Source of the DNA: a virus
Strand: one strand, 5' to 3'
DNA length: 64,000 bases
Virus record (IMG/VR): IMGVR_UViG_3300017917_001151
Location: 18,852-82,851 of that record
Shown: positions 52,564 to 60,033 of the stretch, piece by piece
Position numbering within the stretch: position 1 is the stretch's first letter
How the letters are laid out: each line of letters begins with the position of its first letter
Program-made: the position numbers and the translations under genes
The notes under the pieces: generated by a model
Databases searched by the model: none
What the model saw: only the letters and a program-made list of their open reading frames with translations
Told to the model about the DNA's origin: nothing

Positions 52564-53711
52564 ACATTCCTATTAATTTTAGAATAAATCAATTTTCAAA
52601 TATTCAATCTGATATATTTGAAAATGCTATTAACAATGTGCATGGACAAATCCTTAAAGAAACTATCAGCATTTGTCATCAATGTCATTATCATATTCCT
52701 GCATATACATATGTTTTAAACAATCAACTATGGTTAGTTAAACATTGTAAGACTCACGGAATTTCTCATCATATGATCGAAAGAGATTATGACTTTTATT
52801 CTAAATTAGTTTACATCACCAAAGAAGATACAAAACAAGACCTGCAGATTATTACAGAGGTAACAGATAGATGTAATATCGATTGTCCTCATTGCTATCA
52901 TATTCCAGATAATAAAATTGTTGATACTCCCATTCCGGAATTGATAGAAAAATTTAGGTCATGGAATCTAGATATGGAGAGGGCGATATTTGTTCTTGCA
53001 GGAGCAGAACCAACCCTAAGAAAAGATTTTCCAGAACTAGTTAAGACATTAAAAGAAACGTGGCCTTCTCGTGTTGTTGTATTAACTAACGGCATTAGAT
53101 ATCATGATAGAGATTTAGTACAGGCGTCTATTGATGCAGGACTAGATTCAGTATGTGTTGGATTAAATCATCCTAGCTATATTAATAATCCGACGATACG
53201 AAAAAAACAAATAGATGGAATTAATAATTGTTTTGAAATGGGATTAACTGTAGAAACTATTTCTTATACAATGTCTAGTGTATCCGAGCTACATGATATC
53301 TTAGAAGAAATTATGTCTAGTAATTGGCCTGCAAGATTTTTTAGAATTAGATACGGCAGCGATATAGGTCGTTATCCTGAACAGGAAAGATTGTATCTCA
53401 GCGACACATATAAACTTGTAAAACAATGGTGTGCGGATCACGGAAAAGAATTTAACGATCTTCCAGGAGATAACAATTTATATCATACGATGGTCGCAGT
53501 TGATGGAAAAGTAATTAGACTAATACAGTGGTGTGACGAAACTGATATTAATATGGAAGAATTAGACTGTGGACCATACGCAGATTTTTCTTCAGATGGA
53601 ATCACTAACTTTTTACATTCAGTTATTAGAAGAGATGTAGAAAAGAATCAAAAAATTATGTTGCCTGATACTGTACCAGAGAAATATAAATTTAAGCAGT
53701 CTTCCATGTAG
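52560..53711 (+). CDS. Radical SAM protein with N-terminal zinc-ribbon (Tes/MJ0619-like)
   Basis: About 383 residues from the ATG at 52560, chosen because it overlaps the previous TGA; an in-frame ATG at 52548 is less likely. A 30-residue N-terminal extension precedes the knuckle C39, C42 and C63 (SICHQCHYHIPAYT, KHCKTHG). Triad C105-C109-C112 (CNIDCPHC), then LAGAEPTLRK. Shares RIRYGSDIGRYPE and VIRLIQWCDE with its three paralogues. Tail-to-tail with the ANL-like gene, overlapping by 20 bases. Confidence 0.87.
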   Translation: MNIPINFRINQFSNIQSDIFENAINNVHGQILKETISICHQCHYHIPAYTYVLNNQLWLVKHCKTHGISHHMIERDYDFYSKLVYITKEDTKQDLQIITEVTDRCNIDCPHCYHIPDNKIVDTPIPELIEKFRSWNLDMERAIFVLAGAEPTLRKDFPELVKTLKETWPSRVVVLTNGIRYHDRDLVQASIDAGLDSVCVGLNHPSYINNPTIRKKQIDGINNCFEMGLTVETISYTMSSVSELHDILEEIMSSNWPARFFRIRYGSDIGRYPEQERLYLSDTYKLVKQWCADHGKEFNDLPGDNNLYHTMVAVDGKVIRLIQWCDETDINMEELDCGPYADFSSDGITNFLHSVIRRDVEKNQKIMLPDTVPEKYKFKQSSM

Positions 53712-54336
53712 ACCCTGTAGATTCTAATTTTCTTCTCAAGAATTTTTTAGATTTTATATCAAACAAATCACCTGTCGGGAATCCGTTGATAAGGCACTCT
53801 CCGTCATCTGCAAATTCTACGGTATATCCCTCTTTGGTAGTAAAGTCAAACTGTTCAGAATTATAACCTAAAAATACAGGAGGTGGTTGCTCAGTCATTC
53901 CGTACCAATTAGCAACTAATTGAACTCCTTTACTTAAGAAGTCATCTATCATGGTTTGAGGAACAGGCCCGCTTCCAGTTACCATATAGCGAACACAGCT
54001 CATATCCATGTTTGACCACATCGGATTTTCTTTTAATATTTCCCAATGCCTAGGAATGAGAGCAATATATGTAGGTCGATGTTGATTAAATCTTTGCAGA
54101 TAATCAATGGCTTCAAATTTGGCAGAAATAAGTTTAGCACCTGCTCTATATGCTGGCATAGCACTAACGGTATAATGTGCAATAGTGTTTCCGGGAAATA
54201 CATCTAAAACAACATCATTGGATGTTAGCCCAATCTCCTTAATCGATCTCTGGATTGATTGTTCGATAAATTTCCACGAATGCACAATTTCTTTTGGGGG
54301 TTTAGTTGTTCCTGATGTTAGTAATGTTAAACTCAT
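53692..54336 (-). CDS. Truncated ANL (acyl/aminoacyl adenylating) enzyme
   Basis: About 214 residues from the ATG at 54336, five bases after an ATTAAATA late promoter. SLTLLTSGTTKPPKEIVHS is the P-loop-like A3 motif of adenylating enzymes and NWYGMTEQPPPV the A5 motif. It lacks the usual N-terminal 150 residues and the C-terminal lid domain with its catalytic Lys. It may bind a carboxylate and ATP without full turnover, or work with a partner. Last gene of the island. Confidence 0.75.
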   Translation of the reverse strand: MSLTLLTSGTTKPPKEIVHSWKFIEQSIQRSIKEIGLTSNDVVLDVFPGNTIAHYTVSAMPAYRAGAKLISAKFEAIDYLQRFNQHRPTYIALIPRHWEILKENPMWSNMDMSCVRYMVTGSGPVPQTMIDDFLSKGVQLVANWYGMTEQPPPVFLGYNSEQFDFTTKEGYTVEFADDGECLINGFPTGDLFDIKSKKFLRRKLESTGSTWKTA

Positions 54337-54340
54337 CACG

Positions 54341-54348
54341 TATTTAAT
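54341..54348 (-). promoter_or_regulatory. Late promoter ATTAAATA
   Basis: Octamer five bases from the ATG at 54336, right after the terminator of the fibre gene, so the island has its own promoter here. Confidence 0.5.
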
Positions 54349-54354
54349 AGCCAC

Positions 54355-54385
54355 AAAAAAAGCCCACCATAAAGGTGGGCTTTTT
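54355..54385 (-). terminator. Rho-independent terminator, bidirectional
   Basis: GCCCACC-ATAAA-GGTGGGC stem with A run on the left and T run on the right. On the minus strand it lies 11 bases after the fibre gene stop and ends in Ts. It separates the structural region from the island. Confidence 0.88.
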
Positions 54386-54395
54386 CGATTATAAA

Positions 54396-55553
54396 TTAAC
54401 TTATATCAATCCAACCAGGTGTACTGTTAGATGGTCCGCCACCAGCGAGTCCTGTATCGGAAACATATCCTTTAAACTTCTTAGTCGTAGTGTCAAAAAT
54501 AATAAGTCCTTCAACTCCCGGAGGAACGGCAGGATATGATCCAGAACCAGCATATCCACCTGCTAAGAACATCGGAGCATAAAATGCTCCTGCAGCATTC
54601 AGAATTGCATAAGAATTAGTTCCTCCACTATTTACAATGAAATATAGATCGGAGCCTGGATTAGGATCATTAAAATCTGCTGTTGGATTCCATGCAGAAA
54701 CAATAGAAGCCATGTTTTGATAGTCACCGTCTCTCCAGCCTGCGAAAGAAAGTCTGGAAACAAAGTCACCGGCTACGGTATTTGTGGGAGAATTGATAGC
54801 TCCTTTACTTCCGTTGATCTCAACAGATGCATTGTTAGTACCTAAAGATCCGTCAGTAAGACCGTGCATTGAAAGACCTGCACTGTTAGAAGATTCAACG
54901 ATGAGCTGGAATGCTCCTGAATTAATTCTGTTACCAGAAATTGTAATACTTGATGTTCTTAATGCTCCGGAAGCCCCGTCAACTAAAATTGTACTATCGT
55001 CACCAACTACAGAACCTTTAACATCACCAGTATGATATCCGGTTGAATTACCAAACAACTCACCTGTAACATTACCAGTTACATCACCAGTTACATTGCC
55101 TGTAACATTTCCAGTTAAATTGCCTGTAACATTACCTGTAACATTACCTGTAACATTACCTGTAACATCTGCAAAAACTGGAGCAACAATTCTTCCGGAA
55201 ATACCATCAACTAAAAGGGTAGAATCATCTGCAAAAACAGAACCTTTTACTGAATTAGCAACAACTGGTCCTTGAAAGTTTGATAAATCTACATTAGCTG
55301 AAATAGTATTTGCTACGGTATTATAGGTAAAAGTAATACCGCTGTGGGTGCCTCCTGTAAAAATAGATGCGGCAGCATCTTTAGCATCGCCATCTGTATA
55401 ACCTGTGATCGGTACTCCGCCTAAAGTAGTTCCATTACCAATGTATAATTTTTCGGATCCCGGATTGGTAACGAATAATAGCTCGCCAACGGCAAGCGGT
55501 TGTATCATGGCATTTCTTTCTGCTTCAGTGCCTCTGCGAATCTGTAAGGGCAT
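54396..55553 (-). CDS. Tail-fibre-like protein with GNVT repeats
   Basis: Protein of 385 residues. It begins MPLQIRRGTEAERNAM...LAVGELLFVTN...KLYIGNGTT, a fibre N-terminus common in marine T4-like phages. Residues about 130-165 have eight or more VTGN or VTGD repeats, then GDVKGSVVGDDSTILVDGASG repeats an earlier segment. The C-terminus is GFKGYVSDTG-like, typical of a fibre tip. CATAAATA lies about 35 bases upstream with an AGGAG leader. A virion adhesin role is likely. Confidence 0.83.
   Translation of the reverse strand: MPLQIRRGTEAERNAMIQPLAVGELLFVTNPGSEKLYIGNGTTLGGVPITGYTDGDAKDAAASIFTGGTHSGITFTYNTVANTISANVDLSNFQGPVVANSVKGSVFADDSTLLVDGISGRIVAPVFADVTGNVTGNVTGNVTGNLTGNVTGNVTGDVTGNVTGELFGNSTGYHTGDVKGSVVGDDSTILVDGASGALRTSSITISGNRINSGAFQLIVESSNSAGLSMHGLTDGSLGTNNASVEINGSKGAINSPTNTVAGDFVSRLSFAGWRDGDYQNMASIVSAWNPTADFNDPNPGSDLYFIVNSGGTNSYAILNAAGAFYAPMFLAGGYAGSGSYPAVPPGVEGLIIFDTTTKKFKGYVSDTGLAGGGPSNSTPGWIDIS
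55040..55172. repeat. Short tandem repeats within fibre gene (GNVT units)
   Basis: About ten copies of a 12-base unit related to acattacctgta, encoding VTGN on the minus strand. Units differ by one or two bases. Suitable for copy-number change by slippage or recombination. Confidence 0.85.
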
Positions 55554-55600
55554 ATTAATAACTCCTGGAAATTTCCTAGCTCATTATATTTATGCCAGCC

Positions 55601-55628
55601 AAAAAAATAGGGCTCCGAAGAGCCCTAT
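55601..55628 (-). terminator. Rho-independent terminator
   Basis: ATAGGGCTC-CGAA-GAGCCCTAT stem followed on the minus strand by seven Ts, 18 bases after the phosphoesterase gene stop. Confidence 0.88.
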
Positions 55629-55645
55629 AAAGTGCGTAGTTAATG

Positions 55646-56251
55646 TCACATAGTAGGACCGTTACCGTTCCTAAAACCCACTGAACCACCTTCTTCTTCT
55701 ATACGCTTTATAACGTCTTCGAACAAAATAGGTGCAAAGTCTGGTGTTTGTTCTACGCAAACGCAATGATATCTTGGATCAATTTCGTCACTGTACAATA
55801 CAGCGCCTGTCTTAGCATCCACACCACGAGCCTTCTTAACACGATTTGCGTGTAAGTGTCCGTGGATGTTAACACCAAAACGACCCAAACTTGCTTCGTG
55901 TACAGGAATATGACTCAATATCATACCGTTCATAACGTGGTAAGCACGTAACTCACGGAAGTATTGACGGTAGTCCTCGTCACGAAAAATGTCGTGGTTT
56001 CCGCGGATTAAAACCTTATCTCCGTTTAATCTACGCAACGTGGCCAAAGCCTTACGGTTAATAACAACGTCACCTAAGTGATAGACCTTGTCAGTAGGCT
56101 TAACCCTTTCGTTCCAAGCCTTGACCATAGCTTCGTCCATTTCTGCAGGATCGTCCCAGGGTCTCAATTTTGTAAAACCATCTTCTCGAGTGAAACGGCA
56201 CACGCCAGCGTGGCCGAAGTGCGTATCACTCACTAAAAATACGCTAGGCAT
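55646..56251 (-). CDS. Calcineurin-like metallophosphoesterase
   Basis: Protein of 201 residues with all metal motifs in order: SDTHFGH (residues 8-14), HLGDVV, RGNHD, LSHIPVH and HGHLH. It hydrolyses phosphomono- or diesters with two metal ions. Small compact form common in phages. Preceded by AAAGGAGGG before the ATG. Substrate unknown. Confidence 0.92.
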   Translation of the reverse strand: MPSVFLVSDTHFGHAGVCRFTREDGFTKLRPWDDPAEMDEAMVKAWNERVKPTDKVYHLGDVVINRKALATLRRLNGDKVLIRGNHDIFRDEDYRQYFRELRAYHVMNGMILSHIPVHEASLGRFGVNIHGHLHANRVKKARGVDAKTGAVLYSDEIDPRYHCVCVEQTPDFAPILFEDVIKRIEEEGGSVGFRNGNGPTM

Positions 56252-56266
56252 AGTGCCCTCCTTTCT

Positions 56267-56635
56267 TTACTTTTTTATTTCATCTAGGACAGAAAACAGT
56301 TCTGACCATTGTTTGCTAGGATTTGCGCCTTCATCTAACCCACGAAGGATCGTCAACAGCTTTTCATCCTCGGGCAGTTTAAAGTAGATGTTAGCATAAG
56401 TGCAGTCGAAATCGTCGTCTGCATCGTGGCTGTACCAAGGGTGTTCTGACATTTCATCAAAAACATCTTCATAGTCCTCACGATTGCCGCCACCGTTTCG
56501 TGTGTGAACAACAATGCAACCATCTTCCATATAAACATTGCGAAAGCGACCAAAGTCCTCTCGTGTTTTGCCCAAAATCTCTAACAGTTTGTCAGAGTCC
56601 GGATTCATACCAAAAACCAGATTGTACAATGACAT
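56267..56635 (-). CDS. Acidic phage protein, 122 aa, unknown
   Basis: MSLYNLVFGMNPDSDKLL... with acidic stretch YSHDADDDFDCTYANIYF. No enzyme motif. Part of the minus-strand small-gene run from 60033 to 55646; has AGGAGTAGGT before the ATG. The N-terminal NLVFGxNP pattern recurs in unassigned proteins of T4-like phages. Confidence 0.6.
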   Translation of the reverse strand: MSLYNLVFGMNPDSDKLLEILGKTREDFGRFRNVYMEDGCIVVHTRNGGGNREDYEDVFDEMSEHPWYSHDADDDFDCTYANIYFKLPEDEKLLTILRGLDEGANPSKQWSELFSVLDEIKK

Positions 56636-56644
56636 ACCTACTCC

Positions 56645-56878
56645 TTACAACTTTAACAGCACCATTGTGGCTGTAGATTCGTTTTTCATTCCGACATAGT
56701 ATGGTCTACCTGTCGGTGTTTGCTTCCCCCAAAAGGTAGAATCCCAACGCCATCCTTCTAATTCTTTTACAGCCTGTTCAATCCTATGAGAATCTCTATC
56801 CCAACGATTTACACGAAAGGCATAGCGATAGCCTTTGTGATACAGATTGTGTCTGCGGTCTAATTTTATTAGCTTCAC
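56645..56878 (-). CDS. Small phage protein, 77 aa
   Basis: Basic protein (MKLIKLDRRHNLYHKGYRYA) with FWGKQTPTGRPYYVG. No family recognised. AAAGGAGGGCA before the start supports it as real. Confidence 0.55.
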   Translation of the reverse strand: MKLIKLDRRHNLYHKGYRYAFRVNRWDRDSHRIEQAVKELEGWRWDSTFWGKQTPTGRPYYVGMKNESTATMVLLKL

Positions 56879-56890
56879 TTTGCCCTCCTT

Positions 56891-57298
56891 TCATCGTTCA
56901 ACTACCTTTCTAAACAGTAGTTCTTGTTTCGAAAATGCTTCGATTTCCCACGGCATGTTCAAATACTTGTGGTTCTTGCGATAGCGTTTGCCTTTCCAAT
57001 AGCTCACTCCGTTAACCTGTTTCAGTGTGCCTTTAGCCAACTGTTTAACATGCACCATTTCGTGAGCTAGTGTAATACCCATGTCCTTGAGACTTTTAGG
57101 TTTGATTAGTACAACATAACTATCGATCACATCCAGCGGAGCAGTAGCACCTTCCATAGTGTCTAGATCTTGGTTAGTGACCTTGATCATAACTGTCTTA
57201 CGGCTACGGCTTAGTTTGAGTTCTTTGATCATCCTAGGGACGATAATATCAAAAAAAGCCTTAGTGCGTTTGCTTCGGGTTACGATGATATAGTCCAT
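56891..57298 (-). CDS. Putative zinc metalloprotease (HEMVH)
   Basis: Protein of 135 residues. H79-E80-x-x-H83 in LAHEMVHVKQ and a downstream Glu in YLNMPWEIEAF (about residue 118) form a zincin or SprT-like site. Short form without a visible zinc ribbon. Comparable small zincins are found in T4-like phages. Substrate unknown; cytoplasmic. Confidence 0.78.
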   Translation of the reverse strand: MDYIIVTRSKRTKAFFDIIVPRMIKELKLSRSRKTVMIKVTNQDLDTMEGATAPLDVIDSYVVLIKPKSLKDMGITLAHEMVHVKQLAKGTLKQVNGVSYWKGKRYRKNHKYLNMPWEIEAFSKQELLFRKVVER

Positions 57299-57329
57299 GT
57301 CGCTCTCTCAGTATGTGTATATTATACAC

Positions 57330-57626
57330 TCAATTGCTCAAATAGTCAAGGACCCTGTTTTTTTGGTGTTGCTCAAAAGCCACACCTCGATTGATCCAAT
57401 CTTGATAGAGATCAGGACTACCGTAGCTGCCTCTAGGCGCTTTGTGGATGATATATTCTACGATGTGTCCTAGTGCTTCTTTGTTCCAACGATCTGCCCT
57501 TCGAACAGCACCGTAGATATCACCGCATAGTAAACTGCTCAAAAAGCCTCCGGGACTGTAGCCGTGGGTCCAATATCTGTCCAACGCTTCTACAGTATGA
57601 CTAGGAACATTACTTTCATCATTCAT
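57330..57626 (-). CDS. Small phage protein, 98 aa
   Basis: Starts at the ATG at 57626, which overlaps the previous stop (TAATG). RYWTHGYSPGGFLSSLLCGDIYGAVRRAD is its distinctive segment. Helical, no known motif. Confidence 0.6.
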   Translation of the reverse strand: MNDESNVPSHTVEALDRYWTHGYSPGGFLSSLLCGDIYGAVRRADRWNKEALGHIVEYIIHKAPRGSYGSPDLYQDWINRGVAFEQHQKNRVLDYLSN

Positions 57627-57817
57627 TACCAATCCTCCACGCCTGCAATATCAACCTTAACTTTAGCAGGTCGATCGTTAATATCCATGTCCATTGTGAG
57701 GGTTAGGATACTACCAATTCCGCTAGAGTTATCCGCTTCAAGTTTATAACTTCTAGCGTCATCAAATTCGTTCATAACTGCTAGAATCTTTTCGACATCT
57801 TTTTTAGTGATATACAT
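57626..57817 (-). CDS. Small phage protein, 63 aa
   Basis: MYITKKDVEKILAVMNEFDDARSY then a beta-rich half. No family recognised. Overlaps start and stop with both neighbours, which supports translation. Confidence 0.55.
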   Translation of the reverse strand: MYITKKDVEKILAVMNEFDDARSYKLEADNSSGIGSILTLTMDMDINDRPAKVKVDIAGVEDW

Positions 57818-58329
57818 CAGATATCTCCTTCACGTTGCGGCGGCACCCAAATCTTTTTGTTGCCTAATTCATCATATTCGAACGGCACACCGTTTATAGT
57901 GTGCGGTTCGTTTTCATCGTAGGTCCAACCCAAAACTTTCATCATCTTGTGTTTAACCATCAAGTTAGGGCTACGATATGTTTCTGTATCACGGAAGCCC
58001 ATCATGACTCCAACTTCACAGACCGCGCCCGAACGACATACACCAGCAACACAATGAACGATAACGTCCATTCTGTTATCCAATGCGTGTTGTAGCAAGC
58101 GAACCAGTTCTGCGGCCTGCTCGTCGGTAATCTTAAATTCCTCACCCCATTTGTCATCACGCTCAAGATCTAGAAATTCAAATTGATAAACTTCACGGAA
58201 TTGATGTTTCGGAGTAGGAAACTCCATAGCAGGATCTACAATTTGGATCAGCATAGAGTTTTCCTTAACAGCCACATGATGACCTTTAGGAATATCTGCC
58301 AGCGATACATTTTGGATCCACGGATTCAT
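57817..58329 (-). CDS. Cysteine-based protein phosphatase-like (DSP/PTP fold)
   Basis: About 170 residues from the ATG at 58329, one base after the upstream stop. H92-C93-x5-R99 (HCVAGVCRSG) is the PTP signature; D53 or nearby Asp in EFLDLERDD may be the general acid. It could dephosphorylate host proteins or nucleotides. C-terminal 60 residues are specific to this protein. Confidence 0.82.
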   Translation of the reverse strand: MNPWIQNVSLADIPKGHHVAVKENSMLIQIVDPAMEFPTPKHQFREVYQFEFLDLERDDKWGEEFKITDEQAAELVRLLQHALDNRMDVIVHCVAGVCRSGAVCEVGVMMGFRDTETYRSPNLMVKHKMMKVLGWTYDENEPHTINGVPFEYDELGNKKIWVPPQREGDI

Positions 58330-58330
58330 T

Positions 58331-58771
58331 TTAAATTCCTTTTCCAAGTTTTGAATATTCTTCTTTTAAAATTTTTAGAATCTCTTCTGACTGGTCAAAT
58401 TCTTGAATAACTTCAACGACATCAAGTTCTTTGCTTACCGGAAACTTTTTGTGCTTCTTCGGACTAGGCTTTTTAAGACCTAGCAGTTCTTTTTCTTCGT
58501 CAGTGAGTCGATCTAGTGCTTCTTGGCGAATTCTTGCTTTTCGTTCTTCTTCTGCTATACGAGCTTTTTCTGCTCGGTCTGCTTTAACGTGAGCTTCCCA
58601 CCAATCGCGGACTTCTTCGTTTTTAAGAACTAGGAAATCTGCTTTGCCTTGACGAACGAGTTCTTCCATAGCCGCACAAGCGATTCTAGCCATTTTGTCC
58701 AGTTCTGCTTTAAGTTTAGGAGCAGAACTGCTGACTCCCCAATCGTCGCTTTCATAGTGTCTGCAGGGCAT
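58331..58771 (-). CDS. Phage protein with coiled coil, 146 aa
   Basis: N-terminal MPCRHYESDDWGVSS is followed by helix, then a charged coiled coil (RAEKARIAEEERKARIRQEALDRL, residues about 74-100) and a Lys-rich linker. The start resembles small phage proteins with a CRHYESD beginning. Function unknown. Confidence 0.6.
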   Translation of the reverse strand: MPCRHYESDDWGVSSSAPKLKAELDKMARIACAAMEELVRQGKADFLVLKNEEVRDWWEAHVKADRAEKARIAEEERKARIRQEALDRLTDEEKELLGLKKPSPKKHKKFPVSKELDVVEVIQEFDQSEEILKILKEEYSKLGKGI

Positions 58772-58781
58772 AACGATCTCC

Positions 58782-58886
58782 TTACATAATTGCTAGAATA
58801 AAGATGAATAGAGCAATGACAGGGCTACCGGTCATTAGAGCAAACATCGCTAGGATAGTTCCAAAGAATACTTTGTCATCGCTCAT
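58782..58886 (-). CDS. Small membrane protein, 34 aa
   Basis: Reading from the ATG at 58886 gives MSDDKVFFGTILAMFALMTG followed by SPVIALFIFILAIM and TAA. Two short hydrophobic stretches suggest a hairpin or single-pass membrane peptide. AGGAGAAG lies five bases upstream and the ATG overlaps the previous gene's TGA. It is too short for most gene callers. Confidence 0.7.
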   Translation of the reverse strand: MSDDKVFFGTILAMFALMTGSPVIALFIFILAIM

Positions 58887-59137
58887 TTCACTTCTCCTGC
58901 GTGTTTGATGATAAACATAGTTACTTCGGGGCCGTCGAGTTTAACACAATCCACAGGATATTTGTTTTTCTCTGAGCCCCAACCGTTTTTACCAATACGG
59001 CGAACGCCAATCATCTTAGGATTAATCTTACGAACAACTCCGATGACTAAACTATTGCTCTGAGGATAGGCAACACAGTCGCCCATGTTTAAGACACGAC
59101 CAAGTTGGTCTCGGTGTTCTGGGAGTTCTTTTGCCAT
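58883..59137 (-). CDS. Small phage protein, 84 aa, SH3/KOW-like pattern
   Basis: MAKELPEHRDQLGRVLNMGDCVAYPQ then SLVIGVVRKINPKMIGVRRIG suggests a small beta-barrel. Overlaps the 3' end of the release-factor gene by about 49 bases. No firm family. Confidence 0.55.
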   Translation of the reverse strand: MAKELPEHRDQLGRVLNMGDCVAYPQSNSLVIGVVRKINPKMIGVRRIGKNGWGSEKNKYPVDCVKLDGPEVTMFIIKHAGEVK

Positions 59138-59805
59138 AATAGATCTAGATTGCCTTTCAGAATCTGTGAGCAGGTTGCTCGTTTGCCTGTTACGTGATCT
59201 TGGACAGAATCATCTTGGAATCTATATGTGCGGATTTTGTCTCCACGCATACCCGATCCTACCTGACGCTTTCTATCGTTTGCTATGTTACTATTATACG
59301 ATCTTTTGACGGTTTCGTCAAGTTGATTTTGGATAGCAGACATAGCCTGATCTAGGCTATTTTGGCGACTACGGCATTCTGCTTTGGCTGTGATACCTGT
59401 GGGAAGGTGTGTGATACGGCAGCTATTTTGGTGCTTGTTCCGATATTGTCCACCAGCACCTGTACCGCTATACCATTCAATCTTTAGATCGTTTTTGGCA
59501 ACAGCAACAGATCCAATTTCTGTTGTGCGGTCTATGACGGCAACAGTAACGGTGCTAGTGTGGACTCGGCCCTTCCTTTCGGTCGGAGGCACTCGCTGGA
59601 TTCTATGACCACCGGGCTCATTGTCTAAGCCGGATAGATCTTTGCCCTCTACAAGTAAACTACACTCGCCAGGACGAACATCTATCAGGCGGGTAGTTCA
59701 ACCCTTTTTGGCTCCGAGTTTCTGATACGCACCCGCGAGATCAGACACAAACAGTTTACTATCTTCTCCGCCCTCTGCGGCACGGATTTCAATCACTCGT
59801 TTCAT
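59089..59805 (-). CDS. Shortened class I release factor with in-frame UGA
   Basis: The ATG at 59805 (KRVIEIRAAEGGEDSKLF) follows AAGGAG and is nine bases after the IF-1 stop. The frame is open to a TGA at 59700-59698, then stays open in the same frame to 59089. The two parts join as one release factor: GGHRIQRVPPTERKGRVHTS contains a PxT tripeptide (PPT), which reads UAA/UAG in RF1-type factors, and GTGAGGQYRNKHQNS contains the catalytic GGQ. UGA stands where family members have Trp. Domain 1 is absent. Readthrough, recoding or mutation are all possible. Confidence 0.8.
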
Positions 59806-59814
59806 AGTTACTCC

Positions 59815-60033
59815 TTATAAACGATATGTAACACGACCTTTGGTTAGATCGTATGCACTAACTTCTACTCTTACTTTGTCACCTAAGATAATTTTAATCT
59901 TGTGCTGTTTAAGTTTGCCACCGGTATAGCAGGTAATTGTACTAGGCATCTCGTTGAGTTTTACCTTATACATACTGCCCGGAAGGACTTCTTCTACTGT
60001 GCCTGTGAGTTCAATTAAATCAGCTTTTGACAT
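59815..60033 (-). CDS. infA: Translation initiation factor IF-1
   Basis: Protein of 72 residues from the ATG at 60033; an upstream in-frame extension lacks a Shine-Dalgarno sequence, while AGAGAAG precedes 60033. ELTGTVEEVLPGSMYKVKL, GGKLKQHKIKIILGDKVRVE and YDLTKGRVTYR match the full OB fold of IF-1. IF-1 binds the A site of the 30S subunit with IF-2 and IF-3. Lies upstream of the release-factor gene and downstream of deformylase and tRNA genes, forming a translation cluster. Confidence 0.93.
   Translation of the reverse strand: MSKADLIELTGTVEEVLPGSMYKVKLNEMPSTITCYTGGKLKQHKIKIILGDKVRVEVSAYDLTKGRVTYRL

Noticed and set aside
17070-54336. RiPP precursor peptide near the radical SAM genes
   Set aside because: Short frames inside the island are antisense or out-of-frame shadows; none has a leader-core look with its own ribosome site. 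Substrate may be the fibre, a glycan or a small molecule.
55040-55172. CRISPR array
   Set aside because: The units are contiguous 12-base coding repeats without spacers, inside a fibre gene.
59089-59805. Whole-genome reassignment of UGA to Trp
   Set aside because: thyX, iscU and several island genes end in TGA that overlaps the next start (ATGA), and reading through them gives only short nonsense, so UGA is a normal stop.
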